Program-made: the position numbers and the translations under genes
Notes under the pieces: generated by a model
What the model was told of the DNA's origin: nothing
Database searches by the model: none
What the model saw: the letters and a program-made list of their open reading frames with translations, nothing else
In this document: piece by piece, positions 59,801-64,000 of the stretch
Layout of the letters: every line of letters begins with the position of its first letter
Position numbering within the stretch: position 1 is the first letter of the stretch
Assembly: GCA_003260075.1 (NCBI GenBank)
Contig: QLIY01000004.1
Location: forward strand, 231,910 to 295,909
Length of the DNA stretch: 64,000 nt
Reading direction: 5' to 3'
Origin: Phallusia mammillata
Taxonomy: Eukaryota; Chordata; Ascidiacea; Phlebobranchia; Ascidiidae

Positions 59801-62684
59801 TGATGAAGAATGCTTTTTAATGGAAAGACTAAATGATTAGAAGTGTCGACATGATACTAACCCTGGTGACACAAATTAAATGTCACATATCAAAAATTTC
59901 TAATGGTGTGAGTTGATTAGCTTTTTTGCATAACTATGGCAAGGCGTTTATACCTTCTGTATAATTTAAACGAAACCCTGTAATTGAACCCATAGCTTCA
60001 ACTTTTCCCCAGGAACCGTGCAGGACGAAATTTTGGTCACGATAAGACTTATACCTTTCGGCACTAAACATCACGTGGTATGAGTTTCTCCAACGGGAAA
60101 TCTGTGAAACATTTGGTGTTTAGCAAGAAGTCGTTTACTTTTAGTTCTTTGACCTGTGTATAGGATACTTTGAACATTTCTAACCTCGTTTTGTCTTATT
60201 TGACCTTTTCGCAAGTTAGAAAATCAAATACGAGTTTTTCTTTAAGAAGTCAAAACAAAAATAGACTGTTGTTTTTTTGACACTTCTTGATATTACATGA
60301 CTTGTAAATTTACCCTTTAAAGGAGGTATTTTTCTTCCATTTTCTCACTTGACAGTTTACTTTTTGTTTTCTCGAACAAAACCACTTTTTTTATTTTTTG
60401 AAGTTTAGATTTAACGGCGAGTTTATACAAAAAAAATGAACGTCGAGTCTTGGTATATCATGTGTCTCATTACGTTATAATGCAACGAACGTCTCAACTC
60501 TAAATAATCTCAAATTCTAAGAACAACCGGTATTTGTTATACGTAAAAACGCCCAGAATCATATATATTCGGTACATGGCAATAGTACCAGTTTTCAACC
60601 GATTAATTTAAACTCATTTAAAGATGGCTTCCTACCAGCATTGTACCACCATTGATGGTGTCCAACTCCAAAAGTTTTATGTACAAGGAACTAGATGTAA
60701 CCGATGGCCTAATGATCCACTGACACTTGAAATCTGCCTCGTAAAATGAGTATGGATAACCGGGTGGGGAAAGATCTTGTTCGTATCTCTTTGCAATGAG
60801 TGTTCGGTTGCAAACTGTTACAAAGAGAAACCCGTTTCAACTGTTTTTTTTTTAACTGCAAAGCTGAATCAACTTCACACAACGGATTTTTTCACATGTA
60901 CCATTCGTAACTTACTATTGTAAACGAAATCGACCTTAAAACGGGCAGCAGAAATCGGGTTCTTTCCAGTTTCAAAGTAAATTCGAAGAAATGTTGGACT
61001 GTAATAACTGCTGTTGCTGCTTACATTTCTAATAAATCGTTTTTGGTCGTAAACCTGTGTATAAATTCGCTTTTGTTATATTTGTTACCAAAAGAATTTT
61101 GCATTTAATCACAACTTTATGTGGTTCGGATGTTGTTGTACCTGCATGATTTAATCGGGATTTGATCGCCTTGCTACTCTTTCCTTAAAATTTTTAGCAT
61201 TTTTTACCGTATGGTCTCTGAAACTGAGTTGAAAGTTTTTTTTCTTCTCTGCCCAGGTCGAAATTTGTTTTAAAAAGGATTTAGGAATGATTGCAGGCTT
61301 GTGCCTTCAAAAGCTTCGAAAACAGCCAAAAATGAGACATGACTGCTTTATAAACTAACCTGTAACGTGTCGACTCTTTTTGCAAGATTTACGTTCTTCA
61401 GAAATAAATCAAACACATGCATTCGTTGTTTTCTATCAACGACCAAGTTCCAACCACATCTTGTGTTGATGGGTGCATGCAAGGGAAAGCCAGGAGACGT
61501 GAAGTTTCCAAAGTTGCTTTGTGTAAATCCGCAAGGCTTGACTATGGACGATATTGCAAGTTTGATTTTTTGCGAATTCTTGTTAGTTAAGATTGTTGTC
61601 GTTTTTGGTTTCGCACAATAATGTGAAATAAATGTTTATCAGTGCATGATAGTTTTTTTACGATCAGATTTATAAGTGTCCCTTTTCAAGTGTTCAATTA
61701 TTGTTAAGTGGACATCAAATATGGGAACCTAAGAGTTAGAAAGTGTGTGCTAATATCGGTAATTGTTCCAAGTCGGACTTTTAAGCTTTAAACTTGTTTA
61801 ATATACATTTGTAGCACTGTGTGTGATGAAACTTACTTTCCATGTAACGAAGACGAAACGATATTCCATATGCAAACCTGTGTGCGTTATACGAAAGAAA
61901 GGCAGTTTGATTGTTTACGACAAACCGCCAGTCAAACAGTGTCCCTGTCAGTTGTCCGATGATTTGCGAACCTTCTGAAATCTGAAAAAGGTTTAACTGA
62001 TCAAAATTCAGTTGTTTGAGGCCTTCTATAATTCAAAGCATGTGACCAATTTTGCCATGCATAGACCTATATATCAACAGTATTTGGTTTAAAACATACC
62101 ATTCATCAGCTGAATATGATAAATTCTGCATTTAGCGTACGCTCAAATCGTGTTGATACACAAACCACTGCCGCTGATCAAAAGCATTTAAACCAACCTG
62201 CAAGACTGAGGAACTGGAACTCCCTTTGAAATTGACAATTTGAAGATAAACACTCTTGGATATAGAAGAAGCAACTATGCGCCAGTGGCAGGAATCTGTC
62301 AATAACGAGCCAGGCGACGAGTACTCCTGTAGGCTTGAGGTTGCATTGAGCACAATGTCGCAGGCTAAATAACAATACATTTGTGAAAGCTCTAAATTAC
62401 AAGATTGTTTTTTTTAATCTCAATGCGGACTTTTTTTATCCAAACGAGTTTATAATTTATTATTATCAGCTATACTTTGCTCATGTTTTTGCAAATTTTG
62501 GTAAAACACCAGCATCCTACATATTTTTTATTTTAAAAAAGCTTTGCTTTATTTGCTCATGCTAGCAAAATGTGCTACAAAAGGGTTGTAATCATATACT
62601 ATTCTTACATTGTGGTTGAGCTTGACTTGGCAGAACTACAGCGGCAATCAGGATTGACGTCGCCAATATCAAAGTATCAAACAT
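48070..62684 (-). CDS. aGPCR-C: adhesion GPCR with eleven CUB domains, 38 exons
   Basis: Predicted cell-surface receptor: a huge ectodomain for protein or glycan contacts, coupled to a seven-helix G-protein-coupled module. ATG at 62684, stop 48072-48070; all 38 exons join in phase to give 1924 aa. Order: signal peptide (exon 1, 62684-62609, FDTLILATSILIAAVVLPSQ), CUB1-11 (exons 2-23), EGF-like (exon 24), Cys module (exons 25-26), GAIN (27-31), GPS (32), 7TM (33-37) and a Ser/Thr-rich tail (38). Exon 26 uses a GC donor (AAG|GCAAGT); exon 20 a weak GTTGAT donor. No stop or frameshift was found. The closest vertebrate architecture is ADGRG6, which has a single CUB, so orthology is not claimed. 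Only this copy of three in the array is complete. Confidence 0.85.
49739..51661 (-). other. GAIN/GPS region of aGPCR-C
   Basis: Exons 27-32: 51661-51512, 51455-51373, 50648-50531, 50467-50216, 50058-49939, 49879-49739. The helical part (NLRLATSSGNKSLS, KKTLLQVLDNFADRV) is followed by a beta-rich part (VTFSPVHASGIAYVPPINFT, VTISFNAHANRHGSVKLK). The GPS exon reads QCVSLDKEKFRWMPNTC, then KFHCHQLGHFAMII. Where cleavable family members have C-x-C-x-HL^T, this has F-H-C-H-Q-L-G, so the cleavage triad and one cysteine are not conserved. Confidence 0.8.
50746..51120. mobile_element. Poly-C-headed insertion with 9-bp target-site duplication
   Basis: GGTTATAAA occurs at 50737-50745 and 51121-51129. 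Between them lie 74 C, two copies of GCTCAGGTCTAGGTTTACTT, then repeated AGAAATAAGGACA units, ending GGCAACCCT. Copy A lacks the insert, which lies in the intron between exons 28 and 29. The class is unknown; on the minus strand it would start AGGGTTGCCATACCG and end in poly-G. Confidence 0.65.
51512..52255 (-). other. EGF-like and juxtaposed Cys-rich modules of aGPCR-C
   Basis: Exon 24 (52255-52127) encodes one EGF-like module, with VCSNANCHNTLASCVPAF and YSCKCKNNYEGDGVSC giving the six-Cys calcium-type spacing. Exon 25 (52063-51962, YCNESTLNQNSTGYTFP, EKCQDG) and exon 26 (51894-51770, ASAVCTRSLKDSG, LPCSATLTSEIENALK) resemble the hormone-receptor domain that precedes GAIN in many adhesion GPCRs, though its usual tryptophans are missing. 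Exon 27 (51661-51512) begins the helical GAIN subdomain. Confidence 0.7.
52439..52891. mobile_element. Palindromic element with about 43-bp inverted ends
   Basis: The left arm (ATATTTGGGGTAGAGCTATT onward) and the right arm (ending AATAGCTCTTACCCCCAATAT in part) are inverted repeats with a few mismatches, separated by about 365 bases that contain a SINE-like insertion. It lies in the intron between exons 23 and 24 of aGPCR-C. Confidence 0.75.
52622..52775 (-). mobile_element. tRNA-derived SINE-like insertion
   Basis: On the minus strand an A-box-like TGGCCGAATGGT (52731-52720) is followed about 65 bases later by a B-box GGGTTCGAACCT (near 52654-52643) and an A-rich tail. AAAACTTCGTTGCT is repeated on both sides (52608-52621 and 52776-52789) like a target-site duplication. 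The A-box suggests a Leu/Ser-type tRNA ancestor. The acceptor stem does not pair well, so it is not a tRNA gene. Confidence 0.6.
53108..62364 (-). other. Eleven CUB domains of aGPCR-C (exons 2-23)
   Basis: Each CUB is encoded by exactly two exons with phases 1-0-1, so any pair can be duplicated or skipped without a frame change. Exon pairs: 62364-62198/61981-61837; 61541-61360/61054-60916; 60814-60636/60101-59954; 59730-59564/59113-58975; 58747-58569/58262-58109; 57954-57776/57624-57477; 57293-57109/56883-56757; 56504-56332/56010-55869; 55750-55584/55148-55007; 54638-54463/54269-54128; 53540-53365/53252-53108. First halves typically show a Cys, an SPGFP or similar loop, then CGW or CxW (for example FTSPGFP and TRCGW); second halves show RIYFET and an aromatic end. 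The domains cover residues about 26-1192. Confidence 0.85.
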
Positions 62685-64000
62685 AGCGAAGCTATTCTAT
62701 CAAGTTTTGTTTTCTGAAATGTAGTGAAAGTTACTTGAAAATTACGCCACCCATCACTGGCATTTAAATGTTTTTTGAATCACAAGCTAGCACGTGTGTG
62801 AAAACTGTATTTTAAAGTTTAACAATAAGTCTTCTTGATGTTTTGACGAACGCTTTCAGCCTGTATTGCCTTCAGCCTTCTGCTTTTTATTACAAGAATA
62901 TTGCCTTCTATGAAATTTCTAACTAATTGTCCGACGTCTTCGGACAACTTGTTGTACGTTTGTTTCCAACAACTTATTTTTATGCTGTACGTCACCATGC
63001 TTCGACTTGAAGTGATGACTATACCAAGCCACGCTTCTACTTGCAGCAGCCACTTTCCTTCGCCTAGCTCAAAATAATTCTACACGTTCTTGTCTTCTCG
63101 TTCTAGGTCTTTGACTGATAAATCATACTTTCGCTGTATAAAACGTAATACTTAAGTTATAATTTACTGTAAAAAAACTTGCAACTCCGTATAGAGTAGC
63201 TTCCGTTGTCAACATCACTCGTACCCTTTCGACAATACCTAATTAACATGAACAACGTTGAGCACAAACTTTTTCTATCTAATCTTGTCAAGTCTTCATG
63301 TTTCGATAGAACTGTTCTAAGATCGAAATGCAACAGGATATCCGTCAGCACTAATTTCACGTTTTATTCCAGCGTGATGCGAAGTCACCATTTCACGTGA
63401 CGTGACTCGAGTCAATGATGATCATCATTTTGTTGTCAAAATCACAAAGCGAATGATATGAAAGCATCACACTTTACATTATGAAAGATTTGTTTCTTGT
63501 TTAAGTTAAATGCGTCAGCAACAGAAGTTTTGTTTAAGCTAAAACGATCGATCAACGAATAAGAGCCGAACTTGTTTACATAAAGCTGTATGTCATCCTA
63601 CAGGGCGGGTTAAACCCATAGTTCCAAAATCAAAGTATGATTTGAAGTAGCTTAGTTCTTTAGCTGTTTTTGCCCGCGGTTTCCAAACTAAATCTTTTTC
63701 CTCCGCACACTCAACCACCAAAATTAGTTCTATACAAATAGTATCATTGGTTGAACTAGCTAAAATATTCTAAAAAACTCAATAAGTTTAACGTTTGCGT
63801 AGGCTTATTTGATAAATACATATATAAAATAGCTCATAGCTTGGTCATGCGAATGCACCAGCAAATTCTAAACAAAACTTCAAAAAAGATGCACACTACC
63901 AAAATTAGAAGTATCTCTCCGCTTTTAGTTTAAGAATCACTGAAACAAATCCAAAAAACAAAAATCTTGCATGCACATTACGTCACATTTAATTTATTTT
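62685..64000. other. Upstream region of aGPCR-C; possible edge of a further repeat unit
   Basis: It should contain the promoter of aGPCR-C; no TATA box could be assigned. From about 63470 words such as TTTGTTTCTTGTTTAAGTTA resemble the sequence near 39250 and 28290. The last 60 bases (AAACAAAAATCTTGCATGC, ACGTCACATTTAA) resemble 47750-47790, the 3' flank of aGPCR-C. No coding exon was seen. Confidence 0.4.

Overview
This is a 64 kb piece of an AT-rich animal genome with compact, multi-exon genes, many short introns and dense non-autonomous DNA transposons. The p53-family gene, the intron style and the repeat content fit an ascidian tunicate (Ciona-like). The species is inferred; no marker in the window proves it. 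All exons below were read by hand from GT/AG boundaries and phase continuity, so individual boundaries may be off by a few bases.

Left half, + strand (about 2.7-24.2 kb): one p53/p63/p73 transcription factor gene of 15 coding exons. The exons join in frame from ATG 3448 to TGA 24157 (667 codons plus stop). They give a complete DNA-binding domain, a basic nuclear-localisation-like stretch, a tetramerisation helix and a long C-terminal tail. A TATA box at 2724 lies upstream.

Right half, - strand (about 25-62.7 kb): a local tandem array. In transcription order it holds (1) a complete 38-exon adhesion GPCR, aGPCR-C (62684 to 48070, 1924 aa), with a signal peptide, eleven CUB domains, an EGF-like module, a hormone-receptor-like Cys module, a GAIN/GPS region and seven membrane segments; (2) aGPCR-B (46139 to 40371), a 5'-truncated, frameshifted copy; (3) GT31-2 (39066 to 36481), an intact type II glycosyltransferase; (4) aGPCR-A (33562 to 29635), a more decayed copy; (5) GT31-1 (28097 to 25148), a second intact glycosyltransferase. 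The block GT31 plus partial aGPCR was duplicated as a unit; one breakpoint lies inside the EGF-like exon and the other in the spacer beyond GT31-1. The right edge shows hints of another repeat unit.

Mobile DNA: three hAT-type elements with clear 8-bp target-site duplications, further hAT-like termini (one pair encloses a secreted-protein-like ORF), a TIR element built around a minisatellite, a probable solo LTR, a tRNA-derived SINE-like insertion nested in a palindromic element, and five long G or C homopolymers that interrupt otherwise paralogous sequence.

No functional link between the p53-family gene and the receptor/glycosyltransferase array is visible. The glycosyltransferases and receptors share strand and duplication history only.
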